Shown here: positions 49,141 through 57,921 of the stretch, piece by piece | Numbering within the stretch: position 1 is the stretch's first letter | How the letters are laid out: the number at the start of each line of letters is the position of its first letter | NCBI RefSeq assembly: GCF_024753145.1 | Contig: NZ_JANUGU010000006.1 | Span: 248,001 to 312,000 of the forward strand | Origin: Massilia terrae | Lineage (GTDB): Bacteria; Pseudomonadota; Gammaproteobacteria; Burkholderiales; Burkholderiaceae_D | Direction: 5' to 3' | DNA length: 64,000 nt | Program-made: the position numbers and the translations under genes | Notes under the pieces: model-generated | Databases searched by the model: none | What the model was told of the DNA's origin: nothing | What the model saw: the letters and a program-made list of their open reading frames with translations, nothing else

Positions 49141-52100
49141 TCAGTGAAATGGCAGGTAGCTGATCCCCTGGCTGATCTGGCCCACGACGGCGGCCTGGTT
49201 TTCCGCGCTGGTGCTGAACTCGACCAGCACATCGGTACGGTCGGCGCCCTTCGCCAGCACGGCGGTCCAGTAATCCGCGCCGGCCTGGTCGGGCTGGCGG
49301 TGGAGGACGTTGCCGTACAAGGCGGTGACAAAGGCCGCGTCGGAGGGCGCGGCGCCGAACAGGGTCTTGAATTCGGCGCTGGCGATGAATTGCTGGGCCA
49401 CGTCGTGCAGGCTCATGCCTTTGTCCATCTGGGCGATCCAGTAGCCCAGGCCTGCTGTGTCCGGCACGCGGTCGAAGCTCGCGCGGTACAGGCGGTAGGC
49501 CTGGCCGGCCGCGCCATCGAGGTCGAAGGCGATGGCGCGGTCATTGAACAGGACACGCTCGATATTGTGGAGTGTGTCGAGCTCGCCCTTTGCGACATTG
49601 ATGTCGTGGCCGTCGAAGTACATCGTGTAGCCCGACGAACTGGTGTGGTAGACCACCGTGTCCAGGCCGGGCCCGCCGTCGAAGGTGTCCGAATTGTTCG
49701 AGCTGTGGAAAATATCGTTGCCTACGCCGCCGGTCTGGTTCAGGGGTTGGTCGACGGTCACGAAGCCCGTACTGAACGGCGCGGCGAGCGCCAGGCCGGC
49801 CTTGTCTTTCACGGCCGTCGCGTCGAGCTCGATCCGATAGCTTGTGCCATATGCGAGCGGCGCGGAAGGATCGATTGCGATGGCAAAGTCTCCCGGGACT
49901 GACAAACGGCTGCTCGTTGCCGCATCAAAAGTCTCGACCAGCTGACCACTGGCCAGCCGCAGCGTGATCGCACCGGTGCCGAGCTGGATGGCTTCGCTGA
50001 AGTGGATGTAGAGATGGTCTGCCTGCGGATTGCTTCCCGCGGATTCAGGGGCGGATAGCGCCAGTGCCACGGGCGGCGTGGTGTCGGCGATTGGGACAGT
50101 CGCGCTGGCCTCCTTGAGCGTATAGCTGCCGGTGGACGCCGCGCCGGTGTAGTCGGGGCGGACCTGGAGGTAGTAAGTTCCCGATACGGTAGGCGTGTAG
50201 CTCGTGTAGGGATCGTTGTAGCTGCTTCCGCCGATTGTCCACAATACGCTCTTGCTTGCATTGTAAAGCCTCAGCTCGGGGGCGGCCAGCGTGCCGCCGC
50301 CTTCGACCGCCCCCGTCAGCTGGAAGCTGTACCGTTGGCCTGCCTCCAGGTCGACCTTGAACCAGTCCGTGTCGCCGGCGAAGTCGATGGCGCTACGGAC
50401 CACGCCTCCGGGGCTGAGGGTACCGGAGGTGTTCGTGTCGCCGCTGTAAATGTCCTGGTCGTTCATCGACGCGGCGATCGTGTACGAGAAGACTGCGTCA
50501 TATGCGGAGACCGCCACGTAATAGTCGCCGGCCGCGGCGGCTTGCCAGGTCAAGGTTCTTGCGCCGTCAAAGTACAGGCCGCTGCTGATCACGCGTCCTG
50601 AGCTGTCCACAATGTTGAGGGTGCCGGAGGCGACGTAGCTGCTCAAGCCTTCCGCCTGGGGCTGGAACACGAAGCTGTAGGCGGCGTTGGCTTTCGCCGT
50701 AATCTTGTACCAGTCAACGTCGTAGGGCGTTTCGAGCCTGCCGGATATGGTCTGGGCGGGCGCAATCAGGCCGGCCGTCGCCGCGGTGGCGCCGTGATCG
50801 TCGATGTCGGCCGCCCGTGCCTGCAGCACGTAGGGAGTGGCGCGGTCGTAGTTTCCGACGTCGAGGTAGTAGGTGCCACTCTGGTCCGGCGTCCAGGTCA
50901 GCAGGCGGCCGTGGTCATATTGCGCGGCCCAGGGATTGAGCCGAGCGCCGGACGCGTCGTGCACGTAAAGGGTGGCGTACGCGCCTGCGCTGCCCTGGTC
51001 GAGCTGGAAGGTGTAGGAGGTGCCGGCCTGCAGGTTGACCGCAAACCAGTCCAGGTCGCCGGCCACGTCGATCTTTCCCTGCACGGCGGAACCGATTGCG
51101 AGGGTGCCGCTGTTGCCTGGACTGGCGCCAAAGTCGTCGGCCACCGGCGCGATGTTCAGCTGGTAGCTGCCCAGCTTGAATCCGCTGTAGCTGACCGCGA
51201 TATAGAAGTCGCCCGTCGCGGCCGGCGCAATCGTGGCGAGCGCGTGCTGTCCGCTGATCGTACTCCACACGCGCATGCTGTTGGCGGCGTCGGTCAGTTC
51301 AAGGCCGACCGAGGACATGCTGTCCAGCGTCGGCCCGCCGGCGAGGTCGACCTGATAGGTGACGCCGGCATTCAACTTGACCTTGAACATGTCCAGGTCG
51401 CCACTGAAATCAAAGCGGCCTGAGCTGGTTACGCCGGCTCCGATCGTCGCGGCGCGCGCGCGATCGGAGTAGAAGTCGTCGTGGGAGAATGTGGCGAGCT
51501 GAAGAGAATAGCTTCCTACCTGGTCGGGAGCGCCGATCAGCACGTAGTAGGTGCCGCTATGGCTGGGCGACAAGGAGATGACCTCATCGGCGTCATTGCT
51601 GGCAAATCCGTAGATGAAGACGAATTGACCGGCGCCATCGTTTGCCTGCGGATCCCACAACTGGAATACGGCGGAGCTGTTGCCATTGACCCACGGTAGT
51701 GTTCCGCCACCGCTCTTCGCGGCCTTAAGGGACAGGGTGTAGGTGGTCAGCTCTTCGAGGTTGAGCTTGAACCAGTCCACGTCACGCAGGAAGTTGATCG
51801 CGCCGGATATGGTGCTGTCCACCGCAAACGGGGCAGCGTGGCTGGCGTCGTTGCCGAAGTCGTCCGGCGTGCGGTCGAATACCAGTGTCGAGGCGGTCGA
51901 CACGTTGCCGGCCTCGTCGCGGGCGGTCGCCGTGATGTTGTAATGGCCATCCGGAACGATGGTGTTGGTGGACCAATGACCGTTGAAGTCCACCGTGGTC
52001 GTGATCTGGTTCGCCTGGCCGATGGTTAGTTCGAGGGTCGACCCGGGCTGCGCGCTTCCCGAAAAGCGGGCTGCGAGGCCATTGGTGCTGCCCGGATCAT

Positions 52101-52410
52101 CGAGCTGGATGGTGGGCGGCGCCGGCGCCGTGTTGTCGACGCTGAAGGCGAGGGCGGCAGCGGCCGACTGGTTTCCTGCCGCGTCAATGCTGACGGCGGT
52201 AATGTAGTAGCTGCCGTCGGGAAGAGCGAAGCCGGTGGGGGTGTTCCACAGGCCGTCCGTCGCCCTGACAGTGAACGACCCCAGTAAGGCGCCCTTGCTC
52301 CACAACTGCACGGTAGTGCCGGGGTCGGCGAGTCCCCACATGACGTCTCCGCGGCTGTAGCGAAGCGTCGAATCCCGATAGTAGACAGCAATGGTTGGCG
52401 TCGTTGGCAT
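49141..52410 (-). CDS. Giant secreted protein: Ig-like, PPC repeats, SwmB-like and DUF4214 domains
   Basis: The 1089-residue protein has no signal peptide. Two Ig-like repeats (about 1-180; GSYYITAVSIDAAGNQS, GHYNITATARDEAGNVS) are followed by five or six PPC-type repeats of about 115 residues (DVDWFKLNL, DLDMFKVKL, DLDWFAVNL, DVDWYKITA, DTDWFKVDL). A SwmB/Big_5-like domain follows (about 785-880), then a short RTX-like stretch (SDTFDGGPGLD) and a DUF4214 region (about 970-1080; AYRLYRASFDRVPDTAGLGY, ALYGNVLHRQPDQAGADYW). DUF4214 often caps proteins exported by type I systems. The likely role is surface or matrix attachment; no exporter is linked. Confidence 0.83.
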   Translation of the reverse strand: MPTTPTIAVYYRDSTLRYSRGDVMWGLADPGTTVQLWSKGALLGSFTVRATDGLWNTPTGFALPDGSYYITAVSIDAAGNQSAAAALAFSVDNTAPAPPTIQLDDPGSTNGLAARFSGSAQPGSTLELTIGQANQITTTVDFNGHWSTNTIVPDGHYNITATARDEAGNVSTASTLVFDRTPDDFGNDASHAAPFAVDSTISGAINFLRDVDWFKLNLEELTTYTLSLKAAKSGGGTLPWVNGNSSAVFQLWDPQANDGAGQFVFIYGFASNDADEVISLSPSHSGTYYVLIGAPDQVGSYSLQLATFSHDDFYSDRARAATIGAGVTSSGRFDFSGDLDMFKVKLNAGVTYQVDLAGGPTLDSMSSVGLELTDAANSMRVWSTISGQHALATIAPAATGDFYIAVSYSGFKLGSYQLNIAPVADDFGASPGNSGTLAIGSAVQGKIDVAGDLDWFAVNLQAGTSYTFQLDQGSAGAYATLYVHDASGARLNPWAAQYDHGRLLTWTPDQSGTYYLDVGNYDRATPYVLQARAADIDDHGATAATAGLIAPAQTISGRLETPYDVDWYKITAKANAAYSFVFQPQAEGLSSYVASGTLNIVDSSGRVISSGLYFDGARTLTWQAAAAGDYYVAVSAYDAVFSYTIAASMNDQDIYSGDTNTSGTLSPGGVVRSAIDFAGDTDWFKVDLEAGQRYSFQLTGAVEGGGTLAAPELRLYNASKSVLWTIGGSSYNDPYTSYTPTVSGTYYLQVRPDYTGAASTGSYTLKEASATVPIADTTPPVALALSAPESAGSNPQADHLYIHFSEAIQLGTGAITLRLASGQLVETFDAATSSRLSVPGDFAIAIDPSAPLAYGTSYRIELDATAVKDKAGLALAAPFSTGFVTVDQPLNQTGGVGNDIFHSSNNSDTFDGGPGLDTVVYHTSSSGYTMYFDGHDINVAKGELDTLHNIERVLFNDRAIAFDLDGAAGQAYRLYRASFDRVPDTAGLGYWIAQMDKGMSLHDVAQQFIASAEFKTLFGAAPSDAAFVTALYGNVLHRQPDQAGADYWTAVLAKGADRTDVLVEFSTSAENQAAVVGQISQGISYLPFH

Positions 52411-52541
52411 GTTCAGGCAGGCGCGGTGGCGATGCCTGAGGATAGCACCGGAGCAACTTTTTGCACAAGAGACAACATTTGCCGATGCAAGGAGGCGACG
52501 AGCAGCCCTGCCGCAACAGAGCTGCCTGCCGGGTTGCGGAG

Positions 52542-53576
52542 CTATTTGCCGAGGATGGCGTTATCCAGTTCCGTGAGCTGCTGGAGGCGGCGCGTGGTCA
52601 GCAGGGCGCGCAGGCCGGACGAGGGCATGGCGGGGTATTTGATCGAGGTGAACAGTTCCATCGCGTCGCGGTAGGCCAGCCAGGCACGCTGCGTCTTTTC
52701 GACGCCGGCTTTGCGGATGTTGCCGAGGTAGGAATCGGGCACTGGCGCGGCCTGCATGAACTGGCGGTAGGTGTCGTTCATCTTCGCGTCCAGGGCCGCG
52801 AACTCCGCCTCCGAGAAACGCGGCAGCTTGCCTTGCTGGAAGTCTTCGACGTCCTGTTCGAACCGGTCCAGTTCGGCGGATTCCACCTCGGCTTGCACGC
52901 GGGCGTGCGCGACGCTCGACGTATCCGTCTCGTTGTCGCGACGGTGCTGGGCGAAATAGCGCGCAGCCTGCAGGGCCATGTCGAAGCCGACTTGTTCTTT
53001 CGGGGCCCAGCCGCGCGCGAGCCCGCCGAGCTCGTCGGCACGGGACTTGGCCAGGCGGCGCTCGCGTAGCGCTGCGCATCCGCTGGCGCCCGGCGCTTCT
53101 TCGCAGCGGTCGACGCGGTCGCGCCCGCCGCGCTGGACCAGTTTCAATAGCCGGCTTCTCATTTCCGTGACGGAGCCCGGGCTGCTGCAGGCGAAGCGCA
53201 TCGCCAGGCCGAGGTTGGGCGCGACGCCGTCGCCGTTGGCATAGAGCATCATCAGCACGGCATTGTCGCCGGTCGCAAACGCGCAGTCGCGCACCGCTTG
53301 CCAGTCAGCGTCGGAAGTGGTTTTGCGCGCCAGCGCCGTGTAGTAGAGCGCGCTGGCGTCGCAGCGGGCGGGCGCGGCGCGGTGCGGCTGGTCCTGGCTG
53401 GGCACCCGCTGGTAGCGCACGCGCTGGCACTGCAGGTTCACCTCGGCCAGGGCGGACCGGTCGGTCTTGGCGCCGAGCAGGTAGGGGTAGGGATGGGCGA
53501 AGGCCGTGCCGCACAGCAGCACGGCGGGAAGAATGGCGAGCGGCAGCGCCCTGCGAATAGTGGTGGAGTTAGCCAT
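52542..53576 (-). CDS. Periplasmic protein with LprI-like C-terminal domain
   Basis: The 344-residue protein has a signal peptide ending LLCGTAFA. The central part contains Cys residues that may pair (CQRV, CDAS, DCAF, CSSPG, CEEAP, CAAL) and a Sel1-like region (DNAVLMMLYANGDGVAPNLGLAMRFAC). The C-terminal part (FAALDAKMNDTYRQFM ... KTQRAWLAYRDAMELF) matches the LprI/DUF1311 pattern, a fold found in lysozyme inhibitors. It lacks the paired cysteines typical of LprI there. ATG 53576 has an AAGGAG Shine-Dalgarno; the frame to 53936 is rejected. Lysozyme inhibition is a guess from the domain. Confidence 0.75.
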   Translation of the reverse strand: MANSTTIRRALPLAILPAVLLCGTAFAHPYPYLLGAKTDRSALAEVNLQCQRVRYQRVPSQDQPHRAAPARCDASALYYTALARKTTSDADWQAVRDCAFATGDNAVLMMLYANGDGVAPNLGLAMRFACSSPGSVTEMRSRLLKLVQRGGRDRVDRCEEAPGASGCAALRERRLAKSRADELGGLARGWAPKEQVGFDMALQAARYFAQHRRDNETDTSSVAHARVQAEVESAELDRFEQDVEDFQQGKLPRFSEAEFAALDAKMNDTYRQFMQAAPVPDSYLGNIRKAGVEKTQRAWLAYRDAMELFTSIKYPAMPSSGLRALLTTRRLQQLTELDNAILGK

Positions 53577-53777
53577 GGCGATCTCCTTCAATGCGCCCGC
53601 GCTTGTGGCCGGGCAAATTCCGGACGGAAAATTGAACGCTACCGCAGGGAGGATGCGGGCGCGGTGAGGTGGCGCAATTGCTTGTGATTTATTGCTGGGA
53701 GGGCGATTGTCTGCGGAATGGATGGTGTTCGTGACTGGCCGATTACATCCGCTGCAAGCTTCGCAATACAGGAAAAT

Positions 53778-53795
53778 TTTTTCCGATCGGAAAAA
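53778..53795. promoter_or_regulatory. 18-bp perfect palindrome, candidate operator
   Basis: TTTTTCCGATCGGAAAAA is fully symmetrical about GATC. It lies about 210 nt before the MFS start and 202 nt before the LprI-like start, so it could serve as a repressor site for either. No regulator gene is adjacent. Confidence 0.5.
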
Positions 53796-53843
53796 CACAG
53801 AGGCCGAAAACGGGTCTAAAATTCCACCCGTAAATGATTCCTG

Positions 53844-53876
53844 ACGCCAACCACTTCGGTTGGCGTTTCGCTTTTT
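53844..53876 (+). terminator. Terminator-like hairpin in the leader of the MFS gene
   Basis: ACGCCAACC (53844-53852) pairs with GGTTGGCGT (53858-53866), followed by TTCGCTTTTT. No plus-strand gene ends upstream, so it either attenuates the transporter transcript or ends a small RNA. Confidence 0.6.
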
Positions 53877-54004
53877 GGGCCCTGTTAGCAGACTTTTATG
53901 GGCAGAAGTCGTCAGTACGGGAGCGTTGGCCAACACCTCCGCGAACCAACGACCTCCCTGGAAAAGAACGCCAGCCTGGCATCCTCAACCGCTTATCTGG
54001 ATCA

Positions 54005-55174
54005 ATGCAAACTCTTCCTTCTTCCCCTACCTCGACCCAGCGTCTTTCGATTTCCCAAGTCCAAGCCCAGGATTTCGCCCTGCCGCTGCTGTTCATCCTG
54101 TTCGGCCTGATCATGGGCTCGTGGGCTGGCCGCATCCCGGCGCTCGCCGCCGGCGTGCACGTCTCGCACGCTGCACTGTCCATGGTGCTGCTGTGCGGCG
54201 GCCTCGGCGCTGTCGTTTCCTACCCGATCTCGTCCTGGCTGATGGGCAACTATGGCGCGCGCAAGACGCTCCTGATCGCCGGGCTTGCCCTGCTGGCCGA
54301 CCTGGTGTCAATCGGCATCGCGCCGACCGTCCCGCGCCTGATGCTGTCGGTGCTGATGCTTGGCATCACCGCCTCGACCTTCGACGTCGCGGTGAACTCG
54401 GCCGCGACCAGGCGCGAGAAGGAGACTGGCAAGTCGGAACTGTCCAAGCTGCATGGCCTGGGCTGCGCCGGCGGCCTGGCGGGCGCAACGCTGGGTAGCC
54501 TCATGGCGAGCCTGCACATCGCGCCGGGCACGCACTTCCTGATGCTGGCCGGTCCGCTGGCCCTGCTGCTGTGGGCGGCATACCAGATGCTGGATGTGAG
54601 CGATGCGTGCGAGCAGGTCGAGAAGAAGAAGTTCGCGCTGCCGCGTGGCCCGCTGGCGCTGCTGGGCGCGATCGGCTTCCTCGGCTCGATGGCGGAAGGC
54701 AGCATCGCCGACTGGAGCGGCGTGTTCCTGCGCGAACACTTCCACGCCACCGATGGCCTGGCGCCGCTCGCCCTGTCGGCGTTTTCGGTCATGATGCTGA
54801 CGTCCCGCATGGCCGGTGACCGCCTGAAGGCGCGTCATGGCGCCAAGCAGCTGGTCAGCAGCGGTGCCGCGCTCGCGGCGGCCGGCCTGTTCTTCGCCGT
54901 GCTGTCGCCGAATGCCGTGTTCGCGCTGGGCGGCTTCGCTGTCGCCGGCCTCGGCCTGTCGCTGGTGTTCCCCTTCGTGTTCTCGGCGGCCGGCGCGCAA
55001 GGCCCGGCAGCGCTGGCCGGCGTTGCCAGCATGGCGTACACCGGCAGCCTGATGGGCCCGCCCGCGATCGGCGCCATCGCGCAGGGCCTGGGCATGCAGG
55101 CGGCGATCAGCTGGATCGCGGTGCTGGCGCTGGCGATCGCCTGGGTGGCCAAGCGCTCGCCGTTGCTGAAGTAA
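54005..55174 (+). CDS. MFS transporter (YbjJ/fucose-permease-like)
   Basis: This 389-residue major facilitator has about 12 membrane helices. Helix 1 reads FALPLLFILFGLIMGSWAGRIP, and the cytoplasmic loop 2-3 signature is GNYGARKTLL. The SxxDVAVNSAA block in helix 5 (TASTFDVAVNSAATRREK) and LHGLGCAGGLAGATLG are typical of the YbjJ/fucose permease subgroup. The substrate is not predictable. ATG 54005 was chosen because upstream in-frame codons lie in the hairpin leader. A terminator follows. Confidence 0.87.
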   Translation: MQTLPSSPTSTQRLSISQVQAQDFALPLLFILFGLIMGSWAGRIPALAAGVHVSHAALSMVLLCGGLGAVVSYPISSWLMGNYGARKTLLIAGLALLADLVSIGIAPTVPRLMLSVLMLGITASTFDVAVNSAATRREKETGKSELSKLHGLGCAGGLAGATLGSLMASLHIAPGTHFLMLAGPLALLLWAAYQMLDVSDACEQVEKKKFALPRGPLALLGAIGFLGSMAEGSIADWSGVFLREHFHATDGLAPLALSAFSVMMLTSRMAGDRLKARHGAKQLVSSGAALAAAGLFFAVLSPNAVFALGGFAVAGLGLSLVFPFVFSAAGAQGPAALAGVASMAYTGSLMGPPAIGAIAQGLGMQAAISWIAVLALAIAWVAKRSPLLK

Positions 55175-55198
55175 TCATCCCGGCATCTCCTCGATCGG

Positions 55199-55222
55199 CG
55201 GCGCCGATAGGGCGCCGTTTTT
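55199..55222 (+). terminator. Rho-independent terminator after the MFS gene
   Basis: CGGCGCC (55199-55205) pairs with GGCGCCG (55211-55217) around GATAG, followed by TTTTT. Confidence 0.88.
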
Positions 55223-55381
55223 ATATCTGCACTCGTCTCTGTCGACCTGTGCGCCATCGTACGAGACACCAGATGCAGCCGTTTGCGCTGCGCCAAATGT
55301 GTCACGCGGCCGGCGGCGAACTTCTGCAGCCCAGCAGTCTCAAACACTGGCTTTCGCAAACGCGAAACTCAGGAGGCGCAG

Positions 55382-56005
55382 ATGCACAGCATGCTCGACG
55401 CGTGGTCTATCGTGCGGTTTCACGACCGGGAACTCGCACGGCCCGGCTGGCCCCAGCCACCCTCGGCGGACCTGGCCGCCGCGTGGCGGCCCATCGCGGC
55501 CAACCACCGCTGCAACTGCCAGCTGTGGCAAGAAGAAGACCGGGTGCGCCGCCGCGATGTGCCGGCCGCCGACATCGCCGACGGCAAGCGCCGCATCGAT
55601 GGCCACAACCAGCAGCGCAACGATGCGGTCGAGGCCATCGACGAAGCGATCCTGGCCGAGCTCGCGCATGTGCGCCTGCGCGGCGGGGCGCGTCTTTCCA
55701 GCGAAACTGCGGGCGCCATGATCGACCGGCTGTCGATCCTGGCGCTGAAGGTCCACCACATGCGCCTGCAGTCGCAGCGTGCGCCGGCCGGGCAGGCCCA
55801 TGTGCAGTTGTGCGGCGCGAAGCTGGAACGATTGGAAGCGCAGCGCGCCGACCTCGCGGCTTGTCTCGACCGCCTGCTGCGCGAGGCACGCTCGGGAGAG
55901 ACCTATTTCAAGGTCTATCGCCAGTTCAAGATGTACAACGACGCGTCGCTCAATCCCTATCTTTACGGGCCGGACGGCGCGGGCGCCGGTGGGACTGTAC
56001 CGTGA
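55382..56005 (+). CDS. DUF4254 domain-containing protein
   Basis: The 207-residue cytosolic protein matches DUF4254, with the core NCQLWQEEDRVRRRDVP and IDGHNQQRNDAVEAIDE, then MIDRLSILALKVHHM. An AGGAGG Shine-Dalgarno stands before ATG 55382; the frame from 55283 is an overextension. DUF4254 proteins are usually encoded among glycosyltransferases of lipopolysaccharide or capsule loci; their biochemical role is not known. Here it is followed, with a GTGA overlap, by a broken glycosyltransferase and then by a convergent GT9 gene. Confidence 0.82.
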   Translation: MHSMLDAWSIVRFHDRELARPGWPQPPSADLAAAWRPIAANHRCNCQLWQEEDRVRRRDVPAADIADGKRRIDGHNQQRNDAVEAIDEAILAELAHVRLRGGARLSSETAGAMIDRLSILALKVHHMRLQSQRAPAGQAHVQLCGAKLERLEAQRADLAACLDRLLREARSGETYFKVYRQFKMYNDASLNPYLYGPDGAGAGGTVP

Positions 56006-56340
56006 CCAGCTTCCCTATCGATGTGCTGGTGCCAACCTGCGACCGCGCCGCGGCGCTGGCGGTGACGCTGACGGGTTGGGCGCGCAGACGGTGGGCCCGC
56101 TGCGTATCGTCATTTCCGACCAGTCGGTCCGCGCCGATGCCTGCGTCAGCGCCGAGGTGCAGGCCGTGATGCGCTACCTGTGCGCACGTGGGCACCTGGT
56201 GGGGCTGCTGCGCCGCATGCCGCCAAGGGGGGCGAACCTTGGCGGATGTACTTCAACGAGGTTCCTGAACCGCCGCTGCGATATGTGCCGTGTTCCACCC
56301 GCGTGCCGGCGCGGACCGATCGCAGCGAGCACATGATGCC
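56002..56340 (+). pseudogene. Frameshifted remnant of a family 2 glycosyltransferase
   Basis: A GTG overlapping the DUF4254 stop begins the typical GT2 start TSFPIDVLVPTCDRAAALAVTLTG. The frame is then lost near 56073, and homologous-looking sequence (LGAQTVGPLRIVISDQS) continues in another frame to about 56220. The DxD region and the rest of a roughly 300-residue enzyme are absent. A further stretch in a third frame (GEPWRMYFNEVPEPPLRYVP, about 56229-56390) may be the mutilated tail. The gene is inactivated by at least one frameshift and a large deletion. Confidence 0.72.
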
Positions 56341-56369
56341 GTTCGCCGGCGCATCGCCCAATTCGGACT

Positions 56370-57434
56370 TCACCAATATGGCCACATGCCGGTCGCGCGT
56401 TGGTTGTCGGGCTCGGTGCCCGAAAGCAGCGCACGGGCGTGATCCAGGACCACGGCGGCACGCTCGGCGTCCGGGTCCCAGATGCAGCGATGACTGTGGC
56501 GGTCGAGCGGCGACCAGCGTGCGATGTCGGCCTTGCTGAAGATGACCACGCTCTTCAGCTGTAGCCCGGCGGCGATGTGCGATACCCCGGTGTCGTTGCA
56601 CACCAGCAGGCGAGCGCGCCGCATCAGGCAGGCCATGGCGCCGACCGAGATCGGCGCGGCTGCGTTGATGGCCGGGGCGCGCATATGCGAGGCAACTTGC
56701 GCTGCCAGTCCCACTTCCGACGCGGAGCCGGTGAGCACGATGTCGAGGCCAAACTCCGCCGCCAACTGGTCGGCCACTTCCGCGAAGCGCCGCGCCGGCC
56801 AGCATTTGTCGCGATGGCTCGCCCCTGGATGAATGCAGATGTAGCGGCCCGGTGCCAGCCTGGCGGCGACGCCGCTGTCCGCCAGTTCCTGCTCGTCGGC
56901 CGGCGTGAGCGGAAACTCCAGATAGTCACCCATGCGGTCGGCGCCCAGTTCGGCCATGATTGCGAGCAGCCGCTCCGGTTCGGCGCCGGATTCCGGGAAA
57001 GGCAGAAGGGTCGTGGTTTCGCTGCACACCGTGGCGCCGCGCGTGCAGCCCGCCATCGTCGCGGCACCGAAGCCGGTCACAATTTCGTTGCTGATGTCGC
57101 CGCTGCCATGCAACTGGATTGCGAGCGACAGCTTGCGGCTGCATACGTCCGCATAGAAACCTGGCAGCGCCGCATGGCGCACCTGCTGTTCCGGCAGCAT
57201 GGGGTGGCCGGGGAAGGCGATGAATTCGTCGATGTAGTGGTGAAAGCGGCGCGCGAACTGGCTGGCCCACGGCAGCCCGACCAGGATGGTGTGCGCTTCC
57301 GGCGCCGCGCAGCGCAGCGCACGCAGGGCCGGCACGGCGCACAGCATGTCACCCAGCTGCAGGGCGCGGAACACCGCGACGGAGCGGACATCGAGCCGGT
57401 GCAGGAGTGGACGGCGGTTCACGGTTTCCTCCAT
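56370..57434 (-). CDS. Glycosyltransferase family 9 (heptosyltransferase-like)
   Basis: The 354-residue GT9 enzyme has the ADP-heptose:LPS heptosyltransferase layout: N-terminal RALQLGDMLCAVPALRALR, mid-domain CIHPGASHRDKCWPARRFAEV and C-terminal LLVCNDTGVSHIAAGL, the conserved donor-site motif. It is cytosolic and would transfer a heptose or related sugar to lipopolysaccharide core or another glycan. Its ATG overlaps the stop (TGA) of the radical SAM remnant upstream, so the two genes were once coupled. It is intact though its neighbours are broken, so it may be under selection or may be the last to decay. Confidence 0.88.
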   Translation of the reverse strand: MEETVNRRPLLHRLDVRSVAVFRALQLGDMLCAVPALRALRCAAPEAHTILVGLPWASQFARRFHHYIDEFIAFPGHPMLPEQQVRHAALPGFYADVCSRKLSLAIQLHGSGDISNEIVTGFGAATMAGCTRGATVCSETTTLLPFPESGAEPERLLAIMAELGADRMGDYLEFPLTPADEQELADSGVAARLAPGRYICIHPGASHRDKCWPARRFAEVADQLAAEFGLDIVLTGSASEVGLAAQVASHMRAPAINAAAPISVGAMACLMRRARLLVCNDTGVSHIAAGLQLKSVVIFSKADIARWSPLDRHSHRCIWDPDAERAAVVLDHARALLSGTEPDNQRATGMWPYW

Positions 57435-57793
57435 CAGAATGTCCCGCGATAAATTGCACAGCCGGAGCAGACCGCGGGTGGGACGGCAGATGAGAGCCGG
57501 GCCCGGAACTGCGCGTACGGCCTACCATGCCAGACCGCGGCGACGCCATCCACGCACATATTGCCCAGTTGGGCACGGTCGGGCGTGGCCACCATGCAAG
57601 TCGAGCATGCGCTCGCACAGCGTGCTGCGCCCGCGCAGGCGTTCGACCACCAGGTCGTCGCAGCTCGCAAGCGCCGCTTCGATTTCCTGCAGCCTTGGCT
57701 CAGGCCCGAGGTAATCGTCGCTCCAGCGATATGAGCTGGCTGTCCCGGCAATTTCGGCCAGCCCGTAGTCCATCGCCGTCTCCCAGGGTTCAC
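57434..57793 (-). pseudogene. Remnant of a radical SAM/SPASM-domain gene
   Basis: The 3' part (57595-57434) reads LGNMCVDGVAAVWHGRPYAQF... and ends PAVCSGCAIYRGTF, matching the end of SPASM domains (lGNm...W...R...C.gC..Y). Upstream in a different frame (57773 to about 57600) is DDYLGPEPRLQEIEAALASC and STLCERMLDLHGG, so a frameshift separates the two. The whole radical SAM core with CxxxCxxC is missing. Its stop codon overlaps the GT9 start. Nothing else in 57435-57921 is supported. Confidence 0.65.
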
Positions 57794-57921
57794 GCGCGAT
57801 GCAGCGGTTCAGCTACCCTTTGAGCAGGCTGAGTTCAACTTAGTTCAAGGCGATCGCGTGCATCGCGGCGAAACCTGTGCGTGAAAACGAGGTCAGAAGT
57901 GGTTTCCGAAGGGAGGACATC

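Larger units (their letters stand above)
53577..54004. other. 428-nt divergent intergenic region with palindrome and hairpin
   Basis: This region separates the LprI-like gene from the MFS transporter gene. It contains an 18-bp perfect palindrome (53778-53795) and a terminator-like hairpin (53844-53876) on the transporter side. The open frame from 53834 into the transporter is an N-terminal overextension. No gene is supported here. Confidence 0.6.

Noticed and set aside
56180..56539. 119-codon plus-strand frame at the end of the broken glycosyltransferase
   Set aside because: It mixes a possible GT tail with sequence antisense to the GT9 gene; it was not called as a gene, only mentioned as part of the remnant.
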